This document shows positions 50,241-57,940 of a DNA stretch of 64,000 nucleotides, in pieces. The notes below the pieces were generated by a model, which saw only the letters and a program-made list of their open reading frames with translations, searched no databases and had not been told where the DNA came from. Both the position numbers and the translations under genes were made by a program. Every line of letters begins with the position of its first letter. Position 1 is the first letter of the stretch. Source of the DNA: Roseovarius sp. UBA6217 (GTDB taxonomy: Bacteria > Pseudomonadota > Alphaproteobacteria > Rhodobacterales > Rhodobacteraceae); the NCBI GenBank assembly GCA_002421985.1, contig DISF01000053.1, positions 13,841 to 77,840 of the forward strand, read 5' to 3'.

Positions 50241-50993
50241 ATGAAACGACTTCAGGGCAAGACGGCACTGATCAGCGGAGCGGCCAAGGGCATGGGTGCC
50301 GCCGAGGCGCGGCTCTTTGCCGAGGAAGGGGCACAGGTCATTGTCGCCGATGTCGATGACGCTGGCGCAAGTGCCGTGGTGAAGGACATCGAGAATGCAG
50401 GTGGCCGCGCGAAGGCGGTGCATCTGGACGTGTCCGACGCCGCAAGCTGGCAAACGGCCATCGCCGAGGGAAACAAGGCCTTCGGCAACATCAACGTGTT
50501 GGTCAACAATGCCGGTATCCTGCTCATGAAGCGCGTTCAGGACACCACCGAAGACGACTGGGACAGGATCTTCTCGATCAATGCCAAGGGCGTGTTTTTG
50601 GGCACCAAAGCGGTTCTGGAGAACATGAAAGCCGCAGGCGGCGGATCAATCGTCAATATCTCGTCGATCTATGGTTTGGTCGGCGCTCCCTCGGCGGCGG
50701 CATATCAGGCGACCAAAGGTGCGGTTCGCTTGTTCACCAAATCGACGGCGGTGGATTACGCTGAATTCAACATCCGGGTGAACTCCATCCATCCGGGTGT
50801 GATACGCACGCCAATGACAGAAGACATTCTGAAGGATCCGAATGGCGAAAAGGGACTGCTTGGGCCAACGATCTTGCCGCGCGCGGGCCTGCCGGAAGAG
50901 GTGGCCCGGGCGGTGTTGTTTCTGGCATCCGACGAGGCGTCCTTTATGACCGGATCCGAAATGGTCGTCGATGGCGGCTATACCGCGCAGTAA
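50241..50993 (+). CDS. SDR-family oxidoreductase (hydroxysteroid dehydrogenase-like)
   Basis: A 250-residue short-chain dehydrogenase: GAAKGMG nucleotide motif, VADVDD after strand 2 (NAD-preferring), NNAGILLMKRVQDTTEDDWD, Ser in NISSIYGLVGAPS, and AYQATKGAV with the Tyr/Lys pair. The GAAKGMGAAEARLFAEEGA opening and PRAGLPEEVARAVLFLASDE ending match the cyclic-alcohol/3-beta-hydroxysteroid dehydrogenase-like group. The start is ATG 50241, nine bases after TTTTGGAGG; ATG 50232 abuts it. It is a single gene with its own leader. Confidence 0.85.
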   Translation: MKRLQGKTALISGAAKGMGAAEARLFAEEGAQVIVADVDDAGASAVVKDIENAGGRAKAVHLDVSDAASWQTAIAEGNKAFGNINVLVNNAGILLMKRVQDTTEDDWDRIFSINAKGVFLGTKAVLENMKAAGGGSIVNISSIYGLVGAPSAAAYQATKGAVRLFTKSTAVDYAEFNIRVNSIHPGVIRTPMTEDILKDPNGEKGLLGPTILPRAGLPEEVARAVLFLASDEASFMTGSEMVVDGGYTAQ

Positions 50994-51089
50994 AATCGGC
51001 GGAGCCGGACGCCCAGGACAGGCGGGGCCGGTTGGCCGCGAACCGATTCTTGCCAAAATGGCACCGGCTGCCCGGCTGCCTTGGTTCCA

Positions 51090-52280
51090 TCAGGCGTCAT
51101 CGCGCGGAAGGCGTATTTCGGACAGCACCTCCTGCGTGTGCTCTCCCAGCCGCGGTGGCAGACGGCGCACCCGACCGGGGCTGTCCGAGAACTGGACCGG
51201 TATCCGGGGCGTCACGAGGGTGCCCTCTGTCGGGTGCTCGTGATGCTCGAAATACCCGGTTTGAACAAGGTAGGGATCAACCAGCAGATCCTCCAGGCTG
51301 TTGACCGGCCCATTCGGCACGTCGGCCGCGTCGAACCGGCGGCGCCACTCGGCGGTTGTATTCCCGGCGATTGCCTCGGCGAGGGTTCGATATAGCTCGT
51401 CTATATGTTTGGTGCGCAACTCGGCCGTGGCAAATCGTGGATCGTCACGCAGCTCGGGCCGGCCTATGGCGTCGAAGAGACGCAGCCACTGGTTGTCCAT
51501 CGCCGCCATCACGCAGATATGCCCGTCCTGCGTTGGATAAGGCCGACGATGGGGCGAGAATACCCGGCTGTAGCCCACACCCAGATCGGGCCGGTCGAGC
51601 GTTGCGCCCCACAGATGCTCTATCAGGTTGAAATTGACCATCGCATCCATCATCGGCACGTTTACCTGCTGCCCGTGGCCGGTGCGCTCGCGCCAGACAA
51701 AGGCCATTGCGATGGCCGATGCGAGGATGTAACCGCATAGTTTGTCAGCGATGACCATCGGGTAATAACGTGGTTCGCCCGTGGCCCGGGCCATCATCCC
51801 GGCTACACCGCTGGCACCTTGGATCACATCGTCGAAAGCAGGCCAGTCGCGGCGCTCGCTATCCAGCCGGAAGCCGGAAGCCGAGGCGTGGATGATGCGG
51901 GGATTGACCGCCCGGATCGCCTCGTAATCGACGCCAAGCCGTTCGGCGGCACCGGGGCGCATCGAATGCACCAATACATCCGCCGAACGCACCAGATCGA
52001 GGAGCGCGGCCCGCGCGTCGGGTTTCTTCAGGTCGAGCACGACCGAGCGCTTGTTGCGGTTGGTGTTGAGGAACAACGCCCCCATCTTCGGGTTGCGTGA
52101 CGGGCCCACCTGGCGTGTGTAGTCGCCGTCTGGTGTCTCGATCTTGATGACATCGGCCCCCATGTCACCGAGGATCTGCGTGGCCACCGGCCCCAGCACG
52201 TTGACCGAAAGATCAAGCACCCTGTAGCCGGCAAGCGGGCCATCCCCCTCGGTTGGCTGCTGTGGTGATGGCTGCTGCAT
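51090..52280 (-). CDS. Class III CoA-transferase (CaiB/BaiF family), copy 1
   Basis: A 396-residue family III CoA-transferase, moving CoA between carboxylic acids, or acting as an alpha-methylacyl-CoA racemase. N-terminal LSVNVLGPVATQILGDMGADVIKIETPDGDYTR is the characteristic opening. The catalytic Asp should be in AFDDVIQGASGVAGM; NRNKRSVVLDLKKPDA and VNSLEDLLVDPYLV are typical. The Gly-rich loop after the Asp favours transferase over racemase, but this is not certain. It is a solitary minus-strand gene between an SDR and a decayed transporter region. Confidence 0.85.
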   Translation of the reverse strand: MQQPSPQQPTEGDGPLAGYRVLDLSVNVLGPVATQILGDMGADVIKIETPDGDYTRQVGPSRNPKMGALFLNTNRNKRSVVLDLKKPDARAALLDLVRSADVLVHSMRPGAAERLGVDYEAIRAVNPRIIHASASGFRLDSERRDWPAFDDVIQGASGVAGMMARATGEPRYYPMVIADKLCGYILASAIAMAFVWRERTGHGQQVNVPMMDAMVNFNLIEHLWGATLDRPDLGVGYSRVFSPHRRPYPTQDGHICVMAAMDNQWLRLFDAIGRPELRDDPRFATAELRTKHIDELYRTLAEAIAGNTTAEWRRRFDAADVPNGPVNSLEDLLVDPYLVQTGYFEHHEHPTEGTLVTPRIPVQFSDSPGRVRRLPPRLGEHTQEVLSEIRLPRDDA

Positions 52281-52629
52281 TTTCTATTCCCTTTGCGGTA
52301 TCGCACCATTCGAGCAAGCTTGGATCGCCGCAGTCCGGCGGTCATTCGGACCGCAGAGCGGGGGCGAAGCGCCGCAACCCTGCGCAAGCGTCCTTGGCAA
52401 GACCCGCACAACTTCGATAGCGACTCGCAAGAGCGCGTCCGCAGACATTAGAACGACGTCTCCAAGGGCGCTCAATCGCCGCGGACCTAAAAACACATCT
52501 GTGCGCAATAGGCCCGTCCGGCCTGGAATTCGTGGCATACGCCGACCGCCCCGCTTACCCTTGGTCACCGGACGCCTGCCATCGGCGGCTGCCGGTTCCG
52601 GGCTTACGGGATTTAAGGGAGGAGCCACA
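52281..52629. other. Gene-free stretch of 349 bases
   Basis: Between the CoA-transferase start and the transporter remnants I see no coding signal; open frames in all directions lack motifs and ribosome sites until GGGAGGAG just before 52630. It may hold the promoters for both sides. No TCTAACA operator is present. Confidence 0.5.
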
Positions 52630-52725
52630 ATGAACAAGTTTCTACAGGCTGTTACCGGTCTGGCCCTCGCTATTGCTCCGCTGACATCTTCACCTGCGCT
52701 GGGGTCAATCCTTGGCTCGGGATGA
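52630..52725 (+). pseudogene. Signal-peptide remnant of a periplasmic binding protein
   Basis: After a GGGAGGAG ribosome site, an ATG opens a 31-codon frame: MNKFLQAVTGLALAIAPL and onwards to a stop. This is a typical export signal (Lys, hydrophobic Leu/Ala core) with almost nothing after the cleavage site. Because it precedes fragments of LivG and LivF, it is best read as the start of a branched-chain-amino-acid-type ABC transporter binding protein whose body has been deleted. Confidence 0.5.
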
Positions 52726-52871
52726 TCTTCGGCATGGGCTGTCGGTCGTTCTCGCGATGGCGGCGGGTGACATTCCATTCCGGAATGGACTCAGTGACCT
52801 CGTTTTCGCGCTCTCGAAGCTCACTTTGGCCTTCACGCCTTTCCACGCGGCGGCCTGGGTCAGTGCACCCG

Positions 52872-53357
52872 GTGGCGGGCGGCGTCTACGCGCGGTTCGC
52901 GGGCTTCATAGACCCGCATTCAGTGTTGGGGATACCCCTGCTCGGACAGCGCGTCGACGGGCTTCCTCCCCACGAATGCGCCCGACTGGGCATCGCGCGC
53001 ACCTTTTAGATCACGCAGGCTTTTGCCTCCTTCACGGGGGTTGAGGCGGTGTTCACTGCCGCGCTTCCCAACCGCTCCTTCAACGAGGCCAGCAGCATCG
53101 CCGGTCGGGTGCTTGCCCGTGTCGGGCTTGAGGCGCGCCGGGATACGCCCTGTGCAGAGCTTACGCTGTCAGAGCGGCGTCGACTGGAAATCGCGCGCGC
53201 GCTTGCAACGGGACGGTCCGTGTTGCTGCTTGACGACGTCATGGCGGGGCTTACGCCGACCGAGGTCACAAGCGTCATCGCGCTCATCCGAGGCCTGCGC
53301 GCGCAGCAAGCCAATGCCCCCGCAGCATCCGACAACGCCGAAAAGGGAGAAACCTGA
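52872..53357 (+). pseudogene. LivG-type ABC transporter ATPase remnant with an in-frame stop
   Basis: In one frame the sequence reads FAGFIDPHS... GQRVDGLPPHECARLGIARTF, then TAG at 53007-53009, then ITQAFASFTGVEAVF. LivG proteins read RTFQIT here, so the TAG probably replaces a CAG Gln codon. After the stop come the ABC signature LTLSERRRLEIARALA and Walker B SVLLLDDVMAGL. The N-terminal third with Walker A is absent, and the C-terminus is cut after ALIRGLRAQQ. The gene is therefore truncated at both ends and interrupted. Its end abuts the start of an intact acyl-CoA dehydrogenase. Confidence 0.75.
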
Positions 53358-54533
53358 ATGATGATGTTTGATCTGCCCGAGGATGTCAGGGAGGTGCAGC
53401 AGATGGTGCGGCGCGTCGCCAACGAGCGCGTGGCACCCCGCGCCCACGACATCGACCGCAGCGGGGAGTACCCGCAGGACATGTTCGATCTGCTGCGCGA
53501 ACTGGGGATGTTCACCCTGCCGTTTCCGGCCGAGCACGGCGGCATGGGAAGCCAGCTTGCCGCCTGCGTGGCGGTCGAGGAACTGGCGCGCGTCTGCTAC
53601 AATACCGCCTATCTGCTGATCGTGCAGTGGGTTCCTTTCGGTGCGATCCTGTTTGGCGGTGACGAGGCGCAGAAGGCGCGGTTTCTGCCCGGCCTGGCCG
53701 ATGGCAGCCTGCGCAGCGCGCTGGCGGTCACCGAGCCGCAAAGCGGATCCGATGTTGCCGGGATCCGCACCCGCGCGGTGCGCGAGGGCGACGCTTATCG
53801 TATCAATGGCCAGAAAATCTGGAGCACCAACTCGGCGGTCGCCGACTTCGTTCTGGTTGCGGCCAAGACCGGTGCCAGCGACAGCACCGGAGAGATCAAC
53901 TTCTTCATCGTCGAGAAGGGCACGAAGGGATTCGAACTTGGCCGCAAGGAAGACAAGCTCGGTGCCCGTGGCGTGCCGTCGAACGCTCTGCACTTCGAGG
54001 ACATGCTCGTGCCCGCCGCCAACCGAATCGGCCCCGAGGGCAAGGGCTTCAAGATCGTGATGGAAGCGTTCAACCAGTCGCGTCCGATCATCGGGGCGCG
54101 CGGCGTCGGTCTGGCCCAGGGCGCGATGGAACTGGCGCGCGATTTCATCCTCGAACGGCAGGCCTTCGGGCAGGCGGTGTCCGACTTCCAGGGCGTGCGC
54201 TGGATGATTGCCGACATGGCAACCAGCGTGGAGGCATCACGGCTGCTGGTCTATCGCGCCGCCGCCCTCGTGGACGCCGGCAAGACAGGAACCGAACTGG
54301 CCGCGGCGGCAGCGATGGCCAAGCGGTTCGCCACCGACACCGCGATGCAGGTGGCCCAGGATGCCGTCCAGCTTTTCGGGGCGGCGGGTATCTCGACCGA
54401 GGTTCCGATCAACCGCTACTTCCGCGACGCCAAGGTTCTTCAGATCATCGAGGGCACCAACCAGATTCAGCGCAACATCATCTCCAACACGGTTCTGGGC
54501 CGGCCTCGCACGTCAACTCGGGGTTCAAGATGA
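53358..54533 (+). CDS. Acyl-CoA dehydrogenase (short-chain type, EGT catalytic site)
   Basis: A 391-residue acyl-CoA dehydrogenase with canonical features: LAVTEPQSGSDVAGI and GQKIWSTNSAVADF in the FAD loops, LFGAAGISTEVPINRYFRDA, and the C-terminal VLQIIEGTNQIQRNIIS with the catalytic Glu of short/medium-chain enzymes. It starts ATG-ATG-ATG directly after the LivG remnant's stop, and its TGA overlaps the LivF remnant's start by four bases. It is thus an intact gene embedded in a broken transporter operon, suggesting that the transporter once imported the substrate. Confidence 0.88.
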   Translation: MMMFDLPEDVREVQQMVRRVANERVAPRAHDIDRSGEYPQDMFDLLRELGMFTLPFPAEHGGMGSQLAACVAVEELARVCYNTAYLLIVQWVPFGAILFGGDEAQKARFLPGLADGSLRSALAVTEPQSGSDVAGIRTRAVREGDAYRINGQKIWSTNSAVADFVLVAAKTGASDSTGEINFFIVEKGTKGFELGRKEDKLGARGVPSNALHFEDMLVPAANRIGPEGKGFKIVMEAFNQSRPIIGARGVGLAQGAMELARDFILERQAFGQAVSDFQGVRWMIADMATSVEASRLLVYRAAALVDAGKTGTELAAAAAMAKRFATDTAMQVAQDAVQLFGAAGISTEVPINRYFRDAKVLQIIEGTNQIQRNIISNTVLGRPRTSTRGSR

Positions 54534-54745
54534 AGCTGTCAATCGAGTCTCTTGTCTCCGGCTACGGGCTGCTCGACGTGCTCCACGGCGTCAGCATCGA
54601 GATCGCCGAGGGCGAAGTGGTCGCCGTGATCGGGCCGAACGGGGCCGGCAAATCCACCCTTCTGCGCAGGATATCCCTCGCCCGGGCCTGCACCGCCGGG
54701 CAGCGCCTGCCTGCCCGTTTTGCCGGAGGCAAACCTTCGGTTTGA
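54530..54745 (+). pseudogene. LivF-type ABC transporter ATPase remnant (N-terminal part only)
   Basis: Starting at an ATG that overlaps the dehydrogenase stop, the frame gives SLVSGYGLLDVLHGVSIEI and AVIGPNGAGKSTLLRRIS, the N-terminus and Walker A of a LivF-type ATPase. After about 52 codons similarity stops and the frame runs into unrelated sequence, ending at 54745. A full LivF has about 235 residues. The break coincides with a large inverted repeat (54698-54760). Confidence 0.78.
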
Positions 54746-54760
54746 CGGCAGGCGCTGCCC
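54698..54760. repeat. Inverted repeat at the LivF break point
   Basis: GGGCAGCGCCTGCC (54698-54711) and GGCAGGCGCTGCCC (54747-54760) are perfect 14-base arms. Between them TTTGCC-GGA-GGCAAA forms a smaller hairpin. It could be a terminator for both converging directions (the minus gene ends at 54843) or the scar of the deletion that removed livF. Confidence 0.6.
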
Positions 54761-54842
54761 TCCTCTCGGAACCTGACCGCCGTTATGCAGCGGTCCTTTC
54801 AGACCGGCAGCGGCGGCAGGTCATGCGCAAGCCGCAGACCGG

Positions 54843-55997
54843 TCAGCCCCGCAGCGCCGAGATGCCCAGGGCCCCCTGCGCCAAAAGCAGCGCCTGAAGC
54901 TGGTTCGTGCCTTCGGCAATCGTCAGGTGGCGCACGTCACGATAGTAGCGCTCCACCGGGAAGTCCCGGGTATAGCCCGCCCCGCCATGCACCTGCAAGG
55001 CGGTCTCGCAGACCCTGAGTGCCGTGTCGGAGTTGTGGCGCTTGGCCATCGAGCAGGCGCGGCCACGATCCGGCGCGCCGCGGTCCAGCGCGTCGGCCGC
55101 CCGGCACGCCAGTAGCCGGGAGGTTTCCACGCCGGTCATCATGTCGGCGATCATCTGCTGAACCAGCTGGAAACCGCCGATCTTGCGCCCGAACTGTTCG
55201 CGTTCCCCTGCATAGCGCAGCGCCGCCTCGTAGGCGGCAATCGACAGGCCGAGGCAGGTGAAGGACACAAAGCAGCGCCCCACGTTCAGATAGTGTTTGG
55301 CGATGGCAAAGGCCTCGCCCTCCGTGCCGATCAGGTGATCGGGTGGCAGCGTCACGTCCTCGAACAAAAGCTCGCCCAGCGGGCAGGCGTTCATACCCAT
55401 GCTGCGCACCTCGCGCGCCGAGAATCCCGGAGCACCGGCCTCGACCACGAAGGCCGAAACCCCTGCTTCGTCGCCCTCTCCCGAACGCGCGAAGACAACG
55501 CCCAGATCGGCCCCCGGCCCATTCGAGATATAAAGCTTGCGGCCGTTCAGCCGCCAGCCATCGCCGTCGCGCCGGGCCCGTGTCTCGACATTGCTGGCGT
55601 CCGAGCCGACATTGGGTTCGGTCAGTGCAAAGAAGGCCGTCTTGCGACCCGAAACCAGATCGCCCAGCCATCTTTGCTGCTGCTCTTGCGTTCCGCGCTG
55701 CGCGATGATCATCAGCACCAGGTTCGAGGTGCTGACGATGCTGCGCAGCGACGGCCAGACCTGCGACAACTCACACAGCAGCGTGCAATAGGTGAGATAA
55801 TCCAGCCCCGCCCCGCCCTGCGCTTCGGGCAGCAGGCCGCCCAGAAGGCCAAACTCGCCCATCTTCTGCAAAACTTCGGGCGGCGGTGGACGGTGGGCAT
55901 CCTCATATTCCTCGACCAGCGGTGCCACCTCGGCGTCAAGATACTTGCGGAAGCTGCGCCGCGCCGTTTCCTGCCAGTCGTCCAGCTCGAATTGCAT
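54843..55997 (-). CDS. Acyl-CoA dehydrogenase
   Basis: A 384-residue acyl-CoA dehydrogenase: FALTEPNVGSDASNVE and NGRKLYISNGPGADLG in the FAD loops, HGGAGYTRDFPVERYYRDVR, and the C-terminal LTIAEGTNQLQALLLAQG with the catalytic Glu of the EGT motif. The N-terminus (FELDDWQETARRSFRKYLDAE) is unusual in detail but correctly placed. Last gene of the minus operon that runs from 63977, six bases after the CoA-transferase stop. Confidence 0.88.
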   Translation of the reverse strand: MQFELDDWQETARRSFRKYLDAEVAPLVEEYEDAHRPPPPEVLQKMGEFGLLGGLLPEAQGGAGLDYLTYCTLLCELSQVWPSLRSIVSTSNLVLMIIAQRGTQEQQQRWLGDLVSGRKTAFFALTEPNVGSDASNVETRARRDGDGWRLNGRKLYISNGPGADLGVVFARSGEGDEAGVSAFVVEAGAPGFSAREVRSMGMNACPLGELLFEDVTLPPDHLIGTEGEAFAIAKHYLNVGRCFVSFTCLGLSIAAYEAALRYAGEREQFGRKIGGFQLVQQMIADMMTGVETSRLLACRAADALDRGAPDRGRACSMAKRHNSDTALRVCETALQVHGGAGYTRDFPVERYYRDVRHLTIAEGTNQLQALLLAQGALGISALRG

Positions 55998-56003
55998 CGG
56001 CTC

Positions 56004-57125
56004 TCACTCCGTCTCTTCGGCTTGGTCCAGTATTTCAGCCTGATGCTCGCCCACTGCCGGGACGTGGCCCGCCGGATCACCCATCCCCGCCATCGGCACC
56101 GGAAAGGCCATAACTTGCGCCGCGCCCACCATGCGCACCACGCCGCGTGCCCTCAGATGCGGGTCTCGGGCCAGATCTTCCAGCCCGTTGACCGGGGCAA
56201 AGGGAACATCCTCGGCCTCGAAAACCTGCGCCCAATGCGCATAGGGACGCGCGGCGATCAGCGGGGTCAGGGCGGCACGGATGTCGTCCGTGCGTTCGGT
56301 GCGCGCGGCGAAGTCGTCAAGCGCCGGATCGTCGAAGCCCGTCATTCCCGTGGCGCGGATCAGGCGGCGAAAGAAATGCGTCTCGATCGCGCCGATGGTG
56401 ATGTATTTGCCGTCGGCCGTCCCGAAGATGCCATAGGCGGCCCGGCGCAGGATATCCGCCTTTGTGATCTCGCGCCCGGCCCGGCGTCCGGCGTCCCACA
56501 CACCGTAGCGCGGGGCGACCCAGCTTGCCAGCGCGTCGGTGATCGCCACGTCGAGATACTGGCCCCGCCCCGTGGCGTCGCGTCCGCGCAGCGCGGCAAG
56601 GATGGTGATGATGGCATACATGGCCGCCGACAGATCCCCGATCGGCACACCCGTCGTGTATTCAGGCGGTCCGTCGGGCGCGCCCGAGATCGCCACCGCG
56701 CCCGCCATCGCCGCGTAGTTCAGATCATGCCCCGGCCAGTCGCGCGCCGGCCCGGTCTGACCATAACCGCTGACCGAACAGTAGACGAGGCCGGGATTGA
56801 GCGCCGAAAGCGTCTCATAGTCGATGCCCAACCGATTGGTGACGCCGGGGCGATACCCCTCGATCACCACATCCGCCCGTTTGGCCAGCCGCAGGAAGGC
56901 CGCGCGGTCTGTGTCGTCCTTGAGGTTCAGGGCGATGCTTTTCTTGCCGCGGTTCACCGCCGCGAAGAGGCCGGGGAACATGGTGCGCGCGGCGTCGCCC
57001 GCGGGACGCTCGACCTTGATGACCTCGGCCCCCATCTCGCCCAGTTGTTGCGTGGCATAGGGACCGGGCAAAAGCTCGGTCAGATCGAGGACGCGAAGCC
57101 CCGAAAGAGGTGCAGTGCCGGTCAT
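56004..57125 (-). CDS. Class III CoA-transferase (CaiB/BaiF family), copy 2
   Basis: A 373-residue family III CoA-transferase: LDLTELLPGPYATQQLGEMGAEVIKVERPAGD at the N-terminus; the probable catalytic Asp in GHDLNYAAMAGAVAISG; then GVPIGDLSAAMYAIITILAAL and the C-terminal VNGLEDLARDPHLRARG. The HDLNY segment is the one seen in alpha-methylacyl-CoA racemases, so racemisation of a 2-methylacyl-CoA is as likely as CoA transfer, a step needed before dehydrogenation of branched chains. ATG 57125 follows AAGGAAG; ATG 57131 overlaps the upstream stop. Confidence 0.85.
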   Translation of the reverse strand: MTGTAPLSGLRVLDLTELLPGPYATQQLGEMGAEVIKVERPAGDAARTMFPGLFAAVNRGKKSIALNLKDDTDRAAFLRLAKRADVVIEGYRPGVTNRLGIDYETLSALNPGLVYCSVSGYGQTGPARDWPGHDLNYAAMAGAVAISGAPDGPPEYTTGVPIGDLSAAMYAIITILAALRGRDATGRGQYLDVAITDALASWVAPRYGVWDAGRRAGREITKADILRRAAYGIFGTADGKYITIGAIETHFFRRLIRATGMTGFDDPALDDFAARTERTDDIRAALTPLIAARPYAHWAQVFEAEDVPFAPVNGLEDLARDPHLRARGVVRMVGAAQVMAFPVPMAGMGDPAGHVPAVGEHQAEILDQAEETE

Positions 57126-57127
57126 TT

Positions 57128-57940
57128 TCATTCTTCCTTTCTGTCTGCGCGGGCCGGGTCGGCGATCCCGGCGCATTCTGCCGAATCGTCCTGTTCCAGG
57201 ATCATGTCCCAGATTTTCTGACCCTGCGGATTGTCGAGTTCTTCCATCAGATGCGCCAGTAGCCCGGCGGATCGGCCAATCAGCGCGAAGGCCCGCGCCC
57301 AGATGGGGGCAAGCCCCATGTCCGACACCGTGGCCCCGACCGCGCCGGCCGCGTTGATCGGCAACAGGCGGCCATATTCCTCGCGCGCGGCGGTCTCGAC
57401 CGCGGCCATGAAGCGCCAGTGCCGCCCGTCGAACCCGTTCTCGCCCGCGATGCGGCGCAGGACAGGCGTGCGGGGGTCACCCGCCACATGGATCGGATGA
57501 CCGAGGCCCGGCACGATCCGGCGCGCGGAACGATAGGCAGCCACGACCTCTTGCGCGCGGGCGGCATAGGCCCTGTCGTCGTCGCCGTCGGACAACGCGC
57601 CGATTTCGTCTTGGGTAAAGGCGGCGGCGTTCTGCATGGTGCCCAGAAAATGATTCCCCGCGCCCAGCAAGCCCGCAGCCACAGCGCCCTGAAGCGATTC
57701 CGGCGCGCCGAGAATGGTCATCCGCGCAGCGATGGCGCTGGGGGTAAGGCCGTGATCGGTGGCGGTAACGATGATCGCGTTGGTCATCGCGCGGGTGCGG
57801 GCATCGGGCTCCTTCCCGGTGGCTGTGAAATAGATCATGTCGATGAAATCCATCTTGCCGAGGATGTCCTCGGCAAGATCGCGCCCGCGCACGTAGATGC
57901 GGTCGCGGGTGGTGAAGCCTATCTTCGTCTTTACCGTCAT
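57128..57940 (-). CDS. Short citrate-synthase-fold protein (citryl-CoA lyase-like), copy 2
   Basis: A 270-residue paralogue of the protein at 48110. Shared regions: DRIYVRGRDLAEDILGKMDF, LTPSAIAARMTILGAPESLQ, RIVPGLGHPIHVAGDPRTPV (His of the substrate site) and LPINAAGAVGATVSDMGLAP. The two are clearly homologous but well diverged. A Claisen-type cleavage or condensation of an acyl-CoA is expected. It overlaps the ligase gene by four bases and the CoA-transferase start, inside a compact operon. Confidence 0.8.
   Translation of the reverse strand: MTVKTKIGFTTRDRIYVRGRDLAEDILGKMDFIDMIYFTATGKEPDARTRAMTNAIIVTATDHGLTPSAIAARMTILGAPESLQGAVAAGLLGAGNHFLGTMQNAAAFTQDEIGALSDGDDDRAYAARAQEVVAAYRSARRIVPGLGHPIHVAGDPRTPVLRRIAGENGFDGRHWRFMAAVETAAREEYGRLLPINAAGAVGATVSDMGLAPIWARAFALIGRSAGLLAHLMEELDNPQGQKIWDMILEQDDSAECAGIADPARADRKEE

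Noticed and set aside
52712..52871. Possible permease (LivH/LivM) fragment between the signal peptide and the LivG remnant
   Set aside because: One frame has a vaguely hydrophobic stretch (VVLAMAAGDIPF, LVFALSKLTLAF), but the similarity is too weak to call.
55293..57221. 642-codon plus-strand frame opposite a dehydrogenase and a CoA-transferase
   Set aside because: Shadow of two well-supported minus-strand genes, with no recognisable domain.
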